A DNA stretch of 64,000 bases from Periplaneta americana (GCF_040183065.1 NC_091127.1:106610334-106674333), one strand, 5' to 3'; shown: positions 22,125 through 32,735, numbered from the stretch's first letter. The notes: generated by a model from the sequence alone, not told the origin. Translations and numbers: made by a program.

Positions 22125-22510
22125 CAGTAGTTGCAAAAAACCGACCCTTGTAGCTGATTTCAGAGTCACAGATTCAAATTTTGCTAGTCACAAAGCACAT
22201 CCATCTTATATAATTAATTGTAACAATGAAATTTATTGCATTTGTTCGAATCTTACCGTGTTTTGTTTCCTTCAGTGCCTCAGACTTACAGACGAAAAAA
22301 CTTTGAGAGTTTTATTTTCATCTGGCATCAAGATTACATTTCTGCTTCTATTCGGCAAAGATAACTGCGTATTTTTACATTAAATAGCAGTACATACTTC
22401 TGGCTTCACTATCCATATTAAAAGTACCACAGTTTGACACAATACACAGCACAGGATTATTTTGTATTAGCTACAAGGATCGGTCCGGTTTCCCCCCCCC
22501 CCCGCTACTG
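22125..22510 (-). mobile_element. TA-flanked MITE, family T, copy 1
   Basis: Begins CAGTAGTTGCAAAAAACC and ends GCTACTG, with a C run just inside the right end. TA flanks both sides (22123-22124, 22511-22512), as in Tc1/mariner-like elements. The interior is the reverse complement of that in copy 2 at 31595, for example GACACAATACACAGCACAGG. Confidence 0.85.
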
Positions 22511-22512
22511 TA

Positions 22513-22930
22513 CATTAATGAATAGCTAGACACTCTGGTCCTGTGGCCGTGGCCAGCATGTTGCATAGCTGTCTCTCAAGGGTAGGAGATACACCTTTCA
22601 CTAGTATCATTTTGCTATAGTTAAACATTTTGTCCTAAAAATCTATATGTTCTCTGGAAATAAAAATTGAAGTGCTTAATATACACTACCTGCAAATTAC
22701 TAAGAAATTTAAATATTTGGAAACCTAATAGTTATTTTTTTAATGTTGGACATTTGTAGAGTATTTTGTTCAGTCGGGTAGCGTTTACACGATAAATTAA
22801 TCAAATATTTTAGTTTTCATATAATTTTTATTTTGAGATACTGTATTTTTAATAAACGTATCTACAGCATAAAGTAAAATCTCTAACATGTCAGTTTATT
22901 TTTTTTTCTGATTTTATACAAAATTTAAAA
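22513..22930. other. AT-rich, no gene
   Basis: Nothing recognised. Confidence 0.5.
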
Positions 22931-22936
22931 AATATA

Positions 22937-23397
22937 CAGGTTGAACCGTAAGTAATGTCAGGAGGTTATTCTTTGAGATACTTCAAAGAAAAAAGTTAAA
23001 TACAATGTTGCCCGTTTTTGTTCCTTTTCATATGCAACATTTCATAGCATGTTTTGTGAAAGTCATTGAGTTAATTCCCAATATGCTCAGTCAATTTAAG
23101 AGAGCAGTGTATTACGATAATAAATGATTGAAAGAATTTAAGTTTTGTCCTTTAAATATGCAGAAATTTGATCGGAATAAATGAAACTTTGTAAAATTCC
23201 TTTGCAGAACAAAAAGTAAGATTTGTTCGGATCAAATTTCTGCATATTTAAAGGACAAAGCTAAAATTCTTTCAATCTTAGCTGATTTTTATCTGGAAAG
23301 TAAGTAAAAACGAGCAAAATTGTATGAAACATTTTTGTTTGAAATATCTCGAAGAATAATCCCCTGAAATTAATCGCATTACTTACAGTTTACTCTG
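22937..23397. mobile_element. TA-flanked fold-back MITE
   Basis: Termini CAGGTTGAACCGTAAGTAATG and the reverse complement CAGAGTAAACTGTAAGTAATG are imperfect inverted repeats (16 of 21 positions), continuing inward through GGTTATTCTTTGAGATA-like sequence. A second inner inverted repeat (GTCCTTTAAATATGCAGAAA and its complement near 23235-23262) makes it a fold-back. TA flanks at 22935-22936 and 23398-23399. It abuts the 5' side of the LINE remnant. Confidence 0.75.
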
Positions 23398-23404
23398 TAT
23401 ATCA

Positions 23405-25010
23405 ATGTTATTCAGTTCGGTTCAACTATAGGGTTAGAACTTAATCCTGATAAATGTGAAATTTATTTTTGTGCTAAGTGTAATCAATCTATTTTCTCTA
23501 CTTTTCAAAATCTTGCTCCGGGTATTTTACTAATGTCAAAATCCACTTTAACAATTCTTGGATGTCTCGTCTTTTTGGAAGCTGCCGATCATATCGCTGA
23601 ACAAAAACTAATTTCTTTGCAATATATCATCGATCGTTTAAAACTAATACATCCTCATATTTCTTACTATCTTCTTAATTTTTTTTTTCTAATCCCTAAG
23701 ATGACTTCCTTTAAGCGTACTACTTCTTTATGGCGTCTTCCATCTTTCCTACATAAAGCTGATTCTCTTTTTCGATCCAGTTTGCAAATGATCCTAAATA
23801 TATGTTTTATCGATATTAGTTGGACTCAAGCCTTTCTCCCAATTAAATTTAGTGGTGTGGGCATTCGGAAACTTTGGGTGCTATTCATAGACATTTCGCT
23901 AGCCCGCGTTACGAGCGTGCTAAACTATCCCCGACTATCGACTGGTTACTTGTACAGGATTCATATCGTATCATATCGCTAACTCTGGTTTATGATTACG
24001 AAAAACGTTAGTTCGCTGATCATCCACCGGAAGCCCGCGCTAAGAATGTCTATGAATACGGCCCTTTCTGACGTTTGTATACTTGCTTTTATTTCTTCTG
24101 CATCAAATCGCTCTTTCTTTTGTACAGTGATGCAGCTGAAATCTGTCATGTGCGTGATGCTCTGACTAGTTGGTATACTTCCTCACAAACCACTCATCCT
24201 CCTGCCCATCCATTCAAAAACAGTGGGACGTTATTTTTCTCCCAAAAAATTTTACATAAACTCCTTTCTTCTTTCAAATCCGAACAAGACATTGCACGTC
24301 TCCTTGCTCTTCAAGAGAGTGAGTCTGGAGCTTGGTTACACGCATTACCTTCTCCTCACATCGGCACTCTAATAGATAGTACATCCTTTAAAATCGCAAT
24401 GACTTTACACCTTGATTGAAAACTCTGCCAGCCACACCAGTGTGTTTTCGGAGGAATTGCTGATATTTACGGCCATCATGCACTCAGTTGTGCGAGGAGC
24501 AAGGGTCGCATTCCCAGACATACATCACTCAATGATATCATTAAAAGACTTCTTGTGGCATCCCGTCTCTTTTGGAACCACCAGGTATTAGTCGTGCGGA
24601 TGGTAAACGACCCGATGGTCTCACCTTAATTCCATGGTCTAGAAGAAAATCTTTAATTTGGGACTCCACTTGCGTTGACACTCTAGCTCAATCTCACTTT
24701 CCGAATACCTCCAGACGCGCAGCATCTGCTGCTGAATTAGCCGTGAAGAAAAAAGTCAATAAATATGTTCATCTTTTAGACAATTATATCTTTATCCCAT
24801 TTGCTGTGGAGACCATCGGTCCTTGGAGTCATGACGCTAAAGTTTTGGTATCTCAAATCGGCCAAATTTTGATCTCCATTACTGGTGATCGTCGTTGCAC
24901 TACTTATTTGTGTCCACGCTTAAGTATTGCTATTCAACGCGGAAATGCAATGAGCAATTTGGGTACTCTTTCCGAATCTAGCCCTTTAGACGAATTCTTT
25001 CTTCTGTAAA
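23405..25010 (+). pseudogene. LINE remnant with zinc knuckle and restriction-like endonuclease
   Basis: In order: the end of the RT palm (GLELNPDKCEIYF, about 23432), a thumb-like region with W-TQAFLPIKFSGVGIRKL at 23820-23870, interruption by a Harbinger MITE (23876-24064), the continuation SDVCILAFISS, a segment ending ESGAWLHALPSP (24319-24357), a C..PH.C ... HALSC knuckle (24430-24480), and the endonuclease block DGKRPDGLTLIPW (24599-24637) with IWDS and then AVETIGPW and SIAIQRGNA. I recall this architecture in RLE-encoding non-LTR elements; KRPDG ... WD resembles the PD-(D/E)-K nuclease core. Defects: the MITE, at least two frameshifts, a TGA at about 24418, and CVFG where CPCG is expected in the knuckle. 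5'-truncated. Confidence 0.8.
23876..24064 (-). mobile_element. PIF/Harbinger-like MITE, family M, copy 3
   Basis: Ends GGGTGCTATTCATAGACAT and ATGTCTATGAATACGGCCC; flanking TTT at 23873-23875 and 24065-24067 is the 3-bp TSD. Removing the element and one TSD rejoins the LINE reading frame from IRKL to SDVC, which proves the insertion was into the LINE. Confidence 0.92.
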
Positions 25011-25590
25011 ATTTATTAAGTATTCTGTATGTAAATATTAATATTTGTATTTAGTATTATGAATTTAATATTATCACATCTTGTAACATTGTATTAAATT
25101 AATATATTTTGTATTGTCAGTCTGTTAAACATTATGATACATATTAAATTCCATGTTTAAAAAAAATAAATTATAGTACATTCTACACCAAAGATTTTAC
25201 ACTATGTTGTTCACATAGGAGAACTATTACATGCATAAGAAGTTTCATTAAAACAATTCTTAGCTATATAATACAATCCTAATAGTAACGTCAAAGTAGG
25301 TTTTCTTCTAATGACATCAAGCGTTTGGAAAACTATATATATTTATATATATATTTTTTTTTGTAATGCAAAAAAATTCATAAATGCTTTTTGGGTTATC
25401 ATATATGTGTTCTTCAGCTAAACAAAATACTATATAAGTAGTCATAATTTTTTTAATAACTATTAGGTTTTCAGAAACGTTAAAATTGCTTAGTGATATG
25501 AAGATAGTGTATATTAAGCATCCCAACTTTTATATCCAGAAGGCTTAGCTATAGATTCTGAGGGAAAAAAAATGTTGAAATAAAATAAAA
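25011..25590. other. LINE 3' UTR-like and AT-rich sequence
   Basis: AT-rich sequence after the LINE stop (about 25009) could be its 3' UTR. The 69-codon minus ORF at 25317-25526 is Ile/Asn/Tyr-rich and probably spurious. Confidence 0.4.
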
Positions 25591-25594
25591 TTAT

Positions 25595-25800
25595 ATTATC
25601 GAAAGGCGTATCTACCGCTACGATTGGCACGTATGACCGTGGAAGAAACGGGCCCGAGCTCAATACCTGGTTGCGACAAGTTACCTGGTTGGGGGTTTTT
25701 TTCCGGGATTTTCCCTCAACCAACTGAAGCAGAATTGCTGGGTAACTTTTGGCGTTGGACCTCGGAGTCATTTCTTTCCCATTATTAATTCACATATCAT
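25595..25800 (+). mobile_element. SINE family G, copy 2 (degenerate)
   Basis: The body AAGTTACCTGGTTGGGG, CCGGGATTTTCCCTCAACC, TGCTGGGTAACTTTTGGCG matches copy 1 at 20889. The tRNA-like head is decayed (B-box remnant CCGAGCTCAATACC). No TSD was found. The minus ORF 25514-25771 is antisense to it and not a gene. Confidence 0.8.
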
Positions 25801-25997
25801 CGTCATCCATACTATAGCCCGGAAAGTTCACGGTGTTGCGTGCTGTACTTGTACAAGAGCCCGGCCGATCGACTACCCAATCATTCATAGAATAGGAGTG
25901 GTAAGCTAAATAAGTCTCTAGATTCAGTGTAAGCCTTCGGATAACTTCTCCATATAAAAGAAAAAATCGAAAAGTATACTCCCCCCCTTAAGGCAAG

Positions 25998-26279
25998 TTA
26001 AATTTGCACTTTCCTGTCAGAAATCAAATCCGGTTCTGTGTTGGAATGTAGGCTGTCACTGCCGGCGTCACAGGGATCGATGTCATCCGGGCTAAAGAGC
26101 CGTGGTCTGTTGGAGCTGTTGCTACCATACGTTTCGTCTGCTACTCCGACAGACATAATCAGTGATGTTGCCACAGTTCTGTGGCTTGGAATAGTACGAC
26201 CTGAATCACATTGGGTAACAAGTAAGCCTACGCACAGAAGCATAAAAATTGACAAATAATATGTTCCGAAAATTGGCAT
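25998..26279 (-). CDS. candidate exon of a secreted protein (93 codons)
   Basis: Starting at the ATG at 26279-26277, the product begins MPIFGTYYLSIFMLLCVGLL followed by VTQCDSG, a good signal peptide: short N-region, 12-15 hydrophobic residues and a small-residue cleavage zone near residue 27. The remainder is hydrophilic, with S/D/P-rich PRLFSPDDIDPCDAGSD, an N-S-S sequon and one basic DRK site near the end. An in-frame ATG seven codons upstream (26300) is less likely because it would bury the signal. It is not TE-like and overlaps no repeat. The mature part has few cysteines and matches no neuropeptide I know. CAG|GTCGTA after TQCDS could be a splice donor, so the rest might be intron read-through. 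Function unknown. Confidence 0.4.
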   Translation of the reverse strand: MPIFGTYYLSIFMLLCVGLLVTQCDSGRTIPSHRTVATSLIMSVGVADETYGSNSSNRPRLFSPDDIDPCDAGSDSLHSNTEPDLISDRKVQI

Positions 26280-26399
26280 TTCAGTATTCCTAGTGCCCAC
26301 ACCCTTTAAGTTTACTGAATTTCATAATACAGTGTATAGAGTTAAATGCTAAGAGAGTAATGACAGATGCCATAGCCATTAGTTCAACAGATGCAGTTG

Positions 26400-26600
26400 C
26401 CGGCTTGGTACAAATGTTGTCCGCCATCACAGAGCGCCCATTGTTCTCCCGCCAATCCATTGCTCCCCTGCTCTTTGCATTTCCAAGTGTCTGATGCTCG
26501 TCCGTTGTTTTATGCTGCAGTCAAATATGACAGCTTCCCTCCCACGCGATTGGCTTTTATTCCAAATGAAACTGTCATCAGCATCACCATGGCGACCCAC
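26400..26600 (-). promoter_or_regulatory. promoter-like segment upstream of the secreted-protein ORF
   Basis: Read on the minus strand, a CCAAT box (GCCAATCGCG, 26553-26544), a TATA-like GCATAAAAC (26515-26507) and an Inr-like ATCAGACA (26495-26488) come in that order, 210-270 bp before the ATG at 26279. Another ATTGGCGGG motif lies further downstream (about 26450). The TATA-to-Inr distance (about 21 bp) is shorter than usual. The order and GC-richer composition are suggestive only. Plus-strand ORFs at 26391-26693 and 26494-26709 are shadows. Confidence 0.3.
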
Positions 26601-26765
26601 ATGTCTAGTTTATCAGCCTATTACGAAAGAAGTTATAACAACCACGTCCTCCGGCTATGCACCGCTGATCGACCGACCACAGCACAACTATGATCATGTG
26701 AGATCGTGAATGTACGAAGCTCATTAGAGACAGGATTTTATTATCTGAATCTGGAAACAAAATGT

Positions 26766-26818
26766 AGTGGTGGTGGTGGTGGTGGTGGTGGTAGTGGTGG
26801 TGGTGGTGGTGGTGGTAG
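26766..26818. repeat. (GGT)n microsatellite
   Basis: About 17 GGT units with two GTA interruptions. The poly-Gly plus-strand ORF at 26706-26909 is translation of this repeat. Confidence 0.95.
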
Positions 26819-26868
26819 TTTTAAATTGAATTTTCTGTCTGTCTTTTCATTCATGTCTCAGGTGAAAG

Positions 26869-27707
26869 TAGGGTTACCGTCAAAAGTAGGATATGTCCTC
26901 TTTTTTTAAATCATTTTATCCTGTCCGGCAGGCATTTAAAAAAATTTGAAATGTCCGACATTTCGCATTTCAACTAGAATTTAATATGAATATTGAATAA
27001 TGTGTGACATTATGCATAGAACATCTAAACAAATGGTGAAAACCTATGAAACAATTTAACTGCTTTCAGTGGTTGAAGCTGGAGCACATAAAAAACAAAT
27101 ATACAATGACCTATTGACATGCATTGAATTCTTACACTTTAAAGATTTCACTATTCATGATTCTAAGCTATTTTATCAATTTTATTCTTCAATGTACAAA
27201 GATATGCCAATGAAGTTAATTTGGATAAAGATTTAAGTTTAGATAAAGAATGGTGCAAATGCTTCAATTCAATAGTTCTGCGATAACTAGAACTTTCTCA
27301 GAACTTAAAAATATGTCAATTCTATTTCTCTATCCCAAGTCACAATGGAAGTGCTGAGAGAGTATTTTCCCTAATATCTGCTCAGTGGACAAAAGAACGA
27401 AATCGCATGCTAACGGAGACAGTCAGAGGTATCATCACGGTGTAACCTAATTTCAACGACATGTCTTGCGAACAGTTCCATAGTTATTTGTCTGTTCAGG
27501 CTCTTGTGCGCAAAGTGGGCTCCACCGATATGAGGATACAGATGTAATACATAACCTAGCAGGCAGTGAGAAAACTAACTAAGGTGAGCCATTGTTTTAT
27601 CTTTAATTTTGTTCATACCAATTTTTAAAAAGTCCTCCTTTTTCAGCAATGTCCTTTTATTTTAGATTCCATGTCCTCCTATAGAATTTCTTCTCATGGT
27701 AACCCTA
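26869..27707 (+). mobile_element. hAT transposon remnant with 8-bp TSD
   Basis: Ends TAGGGTTACC and GGTAACCCTA. The exact flanks GGTGAAAG at 26861-26868 and 27708-27715 are the 8-bp TSD. The 839-bp body keeps only the C-terminal end of its transposase (see 27300-27520), so it is an internally deleted copy. Confidence 0.94.
27030..27520 (+). pseudogene. hAT transposase C-terminal (dimerisation) remnant
   Basis: A frame near 27318-27444 encodes FSIPSHNGSAERVFSLISAQ, then WTKERNRMLTETVRGIITV and a stop. After the stop NFNDMSCEQFHSYL continues the homology. The AERVFSL ... RNR pattern is the hAT family C-terminal dimerisation region. Upstream coding is decayed, with stops at about 27285. It belongs to the flanking element 26869-27707. 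Confidence 0.8.
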
Positions 27708-28304
27708 GGTGAAAGCCTAGGCCACCTAGAGCAGGCATGTCAAGGACACAGGCAAGGTTACGAACTGCTGTATATCAGATTGCACTTTGCGAGCGCTACG
27801 GTGTGAGTGAGCGTAGCGGCGTGTAAGAGAAATCGTCAGTCAGGGTTGTACGTTATACAGGAAATAAGTTACTATCACTAATATATACAGTATATACATG
27901 TATTTATTTTTATTTATTTATTTATTTACCATAAGTTAATACTAGGTAATGCATATCCCTATTAAGATCATTTATTTAGGAAATACATATTTCGTCAATC
28001 ATGTTAAATATTTTCTTTGAAGGTGTACTTGACAATAATTGTTAATGAAGATTATTTCTGTGGTGTTTGGGTAAAGGGAGACATGTCATAAAAATGAGTT
28101 TGGGGATAAATGAAAATTAAACTTCGAACCCTTCTTGCAAATAATTTTCTACACAAATAAAACATATCAACTGCTAGTATTCATTTGATTTTTGCACACT
28201 CACTTGTATAATTTAACTTGAATGTTCATCTGGCGAACAAACTTTTATCTGCATACATATACAAACATCTGGGATTGTGCTTATTCGTGAAAGTTTCAAT
28301 CTTC

Positions 28305-28531
28305 TAAATTTATTTATGTTCTCTAGAAATAATTCTTTCAATGCCAGTCTTGCTGGAAATTATCCTCATAATGGACTCTATGTGAAAATCTGTCAAACGT
28401 GGCCTTCGCCTAGTTTTGTTGAGATTCATTTGTAAAAAAAACTCTTCGTAGCTGTAAGTACTCCCAAATATTAACATTACTAAGATTTCTGCTGCAAACC
28501 CCAGATCATATATATATAACAGGTTGCTCAT
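28305..28531 (-). pseudogene. hAT-family (ZBED/GTF2IRD2-like) transposase C-terminal fragment
   Basis: The 73-codon minus frame includes FGSTYSYEEFFLQMNLNKTR and RPRLTDFHIESIMRI. Compared with the usual FGSTYLCEQ.FS.MN..K...RSRLTD.HL...LRI pattern of this family, the C in YLCEQ is lost, consistent with decay. Only the C-terminal end is present. A CAGGCATGTCAAGG sequence at about 27735, of the CAG hAT-terminus type, might be one end of the element; no partner or TSD was found. Confidence 0.65.
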
Positions 28532-28559
28532 CCCTATGTTAAAATCGATAGAACTTTGA

Positions 28560-29190
28560 AGAGAACAACCGCCAGGATCGCCACCCGTCCGCCGTAAACG
28601 AACACGAGATAGCAGTACAGTCGCTAATGCAATTCAAATGGGAGTTATGACGTGACTCCTTATGTAACAACTAAATGGCAGCATAGTAAACCTGACAAAA
28701 GTTGTTACCGTCAAAGCCTATAAGGCCGAGCAATCTGGGTGCAAACTTATTAGCGAGATGGAATTTAAACAAAAAAATAATAACCACAGCAAAACTTTTA
28801 AAATTGTTAAAACATTGCGTTATAACTTGTATTTTCAATATTTTAGAAACATTTTGGATTACTTACATATAGTTTCAAATGTTTTTTTTTTTTTTTTTTC
28901 ATAATCATCAATAATTTTCATCCTATCATCTTCCGCAACGTTCCTATATTCATGCGAATTATATTCATCGTAATGTCGCTATAGATTAAATTTCTTACAG
29001 ATCATGCGATTTTACATATTATACATTGTGCCTCTCCGTTGTGATTCTGGCTTGAAAGCTTGAATAACCAATCTTCATGCTAAGATTGAATAACAGCTAC
29101 TGCTGATTGTAGAAGTAGCAATGCGATTTGAGTACCAATTAATAGTCTTAATAATTACGTACGCTGATATCCCTAAAGTACTTTAATGTT
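28560..29190. other. no gene recognised
   Basis: A 19-bp T run lies near 28882. Otherwise AT-rich sequence with nothing supported. Confidence 0.45.
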
Positions 29191-29196
29191 ATAATC

Positions 29197-30257
29197 AGGC
29201 AGTACATCTCACTTGACGATATGTGTCAGAGGAAGAATTATGTGTATACATATGAAATCTGATTAGTGTAATTATCAGCGATGTATGCAATGGAGAGGGA
29301 AAGAATTGACCACCTTACTCCGTTATCTCCTGGCTCGTGAATGATGCCTTATTGGCAGGGAAAGGAAGTTCATGCCCTAAAAACGTGAAGAATATGTATG
29401 CATTTATGCCGTAAAATAGATAAATATGCTACAAAATACGCATTATCAGTCTGAGATTATTTTAACAGAATAATAAGGTATAGGTAAGTTACGTTTAGTC
29501 TATGGATTTTGAAATGCTTGCCTCATTGCTGAATGCTCCATTTATGCTGTTACAGTTCACAACTAAGCAGTGAAATGTGTTTTCTGTTGTCATTATTCGC
29601 CTGTTGTCTCTCAGCATAGCTTTGTAGCGCGAAAACTTCGTTCTACGTCACAAGAAGTAAGAGGGGCTTGTACAAAAGCTGTGAGCTGTTCTATAGAAAA
29701 TGTTGTTGGTTTTTGGGGGCGTTTTTCCTTCGAGAATATCTTGAATTTCTTGAACTTGAAAATAGCCAGGGTTTTTGGAAAGAATATTTGATGTTTTCTC
29801 GTTCACTTTATCTCCTACTGATGTTAAACTGGATATCGTTCTATCGGAATCTGCTAAAGACTGCAGTAAAGGAATACCAATTGCTAACTTGAGAGGCTCC
29901 CTATGAGGGCGTTATCGTTACGTTCAAAATTCATAAACATAAATTAGTCGTGTTTACGAGGTTACACACTTACACACTTTTACAAATGAGGCAAAGACAA
30001 ATAAACATACATAATATGCAGTTTCCCTGCATAAATGTTAAAATTTGATGCTTTTATAAATAAAGGCAAAATATGGACTTTTATGCACAATAAAAGTAAT
30101 ATCATTGTATTCAGAAATTTGTGATTCATGTAGATAATCTTTCAGCATATTCACACAACGATAGAGAACAAATATGCAAATACACGAACTTTCTTTCCCT
30201 ACTTATTGGTGTCACTTATGAGGTTCAGACCTGTCTTCGGACAGTTGATTAAACAAC
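29197..30257 (+). repeat. interspersed repeat family A, copy 3 (interrupted)
   Basis: Comprises 29197-29355 and 30202-30257, split by a hAT element. It has AGTACATCTCACTTGACG, GCGATGTATGCAATGG and GACCTGTCTTCGGACAG, and ends TTGATTAAACAACA. Confidence 0.85.
29356..30201. mobile_element. hAT element with exact 8-bp TSD
   Basis: Ends CAGGGAAAGGAAGTTC and GAACTTTCTTTCCCTA are imperfect inverted repeats. The flanks CTTATTGG (29348-29355 and 30202-30209) are an exact 8-bp TSD. Subterminal words TATGCATTTATGC and TTTATGCAC recur. Two overlapping plus ORFs (29570-29791, 29668-29892) are not recognised as transposase and may be chance or captured sequence. Confidence 0.93.
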
Positions 30258-30290
30258 AGTGAACAAAAATGGACCAGCTTCGCATAAACG

Positions 30291-30312
30291 TAAAAAAAAA
30301 AAAAAAAAAAAA
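30291..30312 (+). repeat. poly-A run
   Basis: About 21 consecutive A after CGCATAAACGT; possibly the tail of an unrecognised retroelement. Confidence 0.85.
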
Positions 30313-31290
30313 GAGTTAATTAATTCTTCTCATCATTCCAGTAATATAAATTATACTTGTTAAAATAAAATAATCAAACATAAAATATAAATATATAAAA
30401 CTCTATAGATCTCACTACCACTTGCTATCGTGTTCTTTTGACTAGGTATTGGAAAGCAAGAAATCATAACATTTCAAGCAGATTTTCTATAGTCATTGTT
30501 TACGTGCGGACACTCCTCGACAGGCATACGCGCGCCCGACTAATAAAGCAGGAGAGAGAGACGGGCTACCGGCTTTCAAGCAGTTGCCATATAATTTTAT
30601 CTCTGAGTTTATGAAGTCGTGGTTCTAGACCCCTCCACTTTACCAACATCTGTGGGAAGAAGGCGTGCAGGCAAATGAACGTTCGATGGGAGACGAATGT
30701 TTAGAATTCCTGCTTTTTATACACTGCTAGGGCCTCGCAGTGACGCTTTCAAGGCATTCGGGACGTCTTATCAGTGCAGGAGAGCGCGGTAGCTAACTCA
30801 CGTGCCAGTAAAATTCGAAGGATCACTGCACAACGCAGCAGAAGCGATTACTTTTGTTACACTGTTCCTTATTTGAATTGCTGGCTCACGCCTTAGTAAA
30901 CCTCTTGATTATCCTTCAGAACTGTTGTAGGCTATTCAGAATTTAAATATTTGACTTCCATCAAATTTATAACAATGTATTATTGAATTTCGTATATAAA
31001 AACCGAAATATATCTAATTTATATTCACATAAATATGAAACCAAAAGATCAGACGACATATGCTTGATAGTACTTAAATGTCTCACAACTGTAGCATATA
31101 ATCACAGTAGCAACTTCGGTCAAGGCTTTACAACATGATAATAGCTAAATTCCCAAACATACAATTTGCTGAAGCTCCTTATTTTAAAAAATAAATTTAA
31201 AAATTGCAGTTTAGAGAGAAAATTTAAAATAGAATTGTTGTGATATGTGTTTGTTTACTCTGTTATTTAATAAAATTTCTTTACATTATG
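30313..31290. other. no gene recognised
   Basis: A GC-richer patch at about 30500-30870 carries CGCGCGCCCG and scattered CG, but no coding frame was recognised. Confidence 0.4.
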
Positions 31291-31299
31291 TGGAATGTC

Positions 31300-31388
31300 C
31301 CCTTAGCACGAGTATGTAACTTACTCTTTCTGGGGGGTGATAGTTATTTTATATAAAAAAAGAAATATGTATCTTTGTTCTGGCAATA

Positions 31389-31451
<63 letters not shown>
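31300..31451 (+). mobile_element. LINE 3' end with (ATT)n tail
   Basis: GTATCTTTGTTCTGGCAATA AAG-type sequence runs directly into about 20 ATT units (31391-31451). This is the 3' UTR and tail form of Jockey/CR1-like insect LINEs. No coding part is recognised upstream, so it is severely 5'-truncated. Confidence 0.55.
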
Positions 31452-31452
<1 letters not shown>

Positions 31453-31594
31453 TAAACCAGGCATGGGTATAAGGGAGGGGAAGTAAAGATCATCAAATTC
31501 ACTCCTTCCACAATATTTCGGACATAACTGCAGTGTTTACATCAACGGCTAACTACTATACATCAACTTGCCTTTTCTTTCTCTTAGGGATGTA

Positions 31595-31978
31595 CAGTAG
31601 TGGCAAAAAAACCGGACCGACCCTTGTAGCTGATACAAAAGAATCCTGTGCTGTGTATTCTGTCAAACTGTGGTAATTTCAATATGCATATGCAGCCAGA
31701 GGTATGTACTGCTATTTAATGTAAAAATACGCAGTTATCTTTGCCGAATAGAGGTAAAAATGTAATATTGATGCCAGATTAAAATAAAACTCTCTAAGTT
31801 GTTTCGTCTGTAAGTTTGAGACACTGAAGGATACAAAAGACGGTAAGAGTCGAACAAATGCAATAAATTTCATTGTTACAATTAATTATACAAAATGGAT
31901 GTTTTTGTGACTAGCAAAATTGGAATCTGTGACTGAAATCAGCAACAAGGGTCGGTCCGGTTTTTATTGCCACTACTG
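31595..31978 (+). mobile_element. TA-flanked MITE, family T, copy 2
   Basis: Ends CAGTAGTGGCAAAAAAACC and the reverse complement at the right (TTATTGCCACTACTG). TA flanks (31593-31594, 31979-31980). About 384 bp, sharing its interior with copy 1 in opposite orientation. Confidence 0.9.
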
Positions 31979-32034
31979 TACAAAACTATTGCCACATTCC
32001 ATTATATTAAACATTTCAAATCATATCATATGAT

Positions 32035-32735
32035 CGCTATGGCTTAACAGTCATTATAAATAATCACTTAAAAACTCTAGATCTAGATTGGTCAGGATGA
32101 GTCTGTTTTTATTAGGATGAACAACATTACTACATAAACGTAAAGCAGTTACGAAACTATAGAATGTTACACGGATACGCGCAATATTTTTCATCAGGTT
32201 CATTTTAGAAAAAAAATTGTTCGCAGACATACGTGAATTCAAAGATTGCCAGCATCTTAGCTGCGAAATTACCTAAGTTAGGACACTTTTCATTAGGAAT
32301 GATTCATACAATTCCTCGCCGGTTATATCTGACATTTCAAAAAGGTTATTGTTCTCTGTGACTCGTCGACGTGTTTGGAATGCAATAAGTTGATCGAACT
32401 GCATTTTCAGATAGTAATGATTGTAGGTTGATTTTTCCATTAACAAATTATTATTGTAGATTCTTGAAAATTGTACGACAAATTAAATTAAAGTAATATA
32501 TTGTTTTATCGCATTTAACAACTATTTTATTAACATAAACCAATTTCAACAATACTATTTTAAACTCTTACCTATAAGTTTATCTTTCCCAAAATCCTTC
32601 TTATGTTCAAGATAGAAGTGCCGCCTGATATTTAATGTTTTATATAAATATCAGCTGAACAGTGGAAGCACTGAATTTTACCTTTATTCATAATAACAAA
32701 ATAGTCTTGGTCCCATGTTTATTGGAAATCAAAAC
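32035..32735 (-). pseudogene. internally deleted hAT (ZBED-like) transposase
   Basis: The N-terminal part (about 32725-32570) reads WDQDYFVIMNKGKIQCFHCS, then after a frameshift LNIRRHFYLEHKKDFGK, which is the C-x2-C ... H-x4-H BED-type finger of this family. It ends at a good splice-donor-like TATAG|GTAAGA near 32574. The C-terminal part (about 32270-32050) has FTYVCEQFF, then MNLMKNIARIR, matching the YLCEQ.FS.MN.IK pattern. A T-run frameshift separates CEQFF from KMN. The central catalytic region is missing. CAGGGGTGTGTAAACTGG (minus strand, about 32784-32767) could be the 5' terminus. Confidence 0.65.

Noticed and set aside
26706..26909. Glycine-rich protein
   Set aside because: GGT microsatellite translation; flanking codons have no recognisable domain and run into a hAT terminus.
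27735..28560. Complete hAT element starting CAGGCATGTCAAGG around the 28.3-kb fragment
   Set aside because: No matching right terminus or 8-bp TSD could be found.
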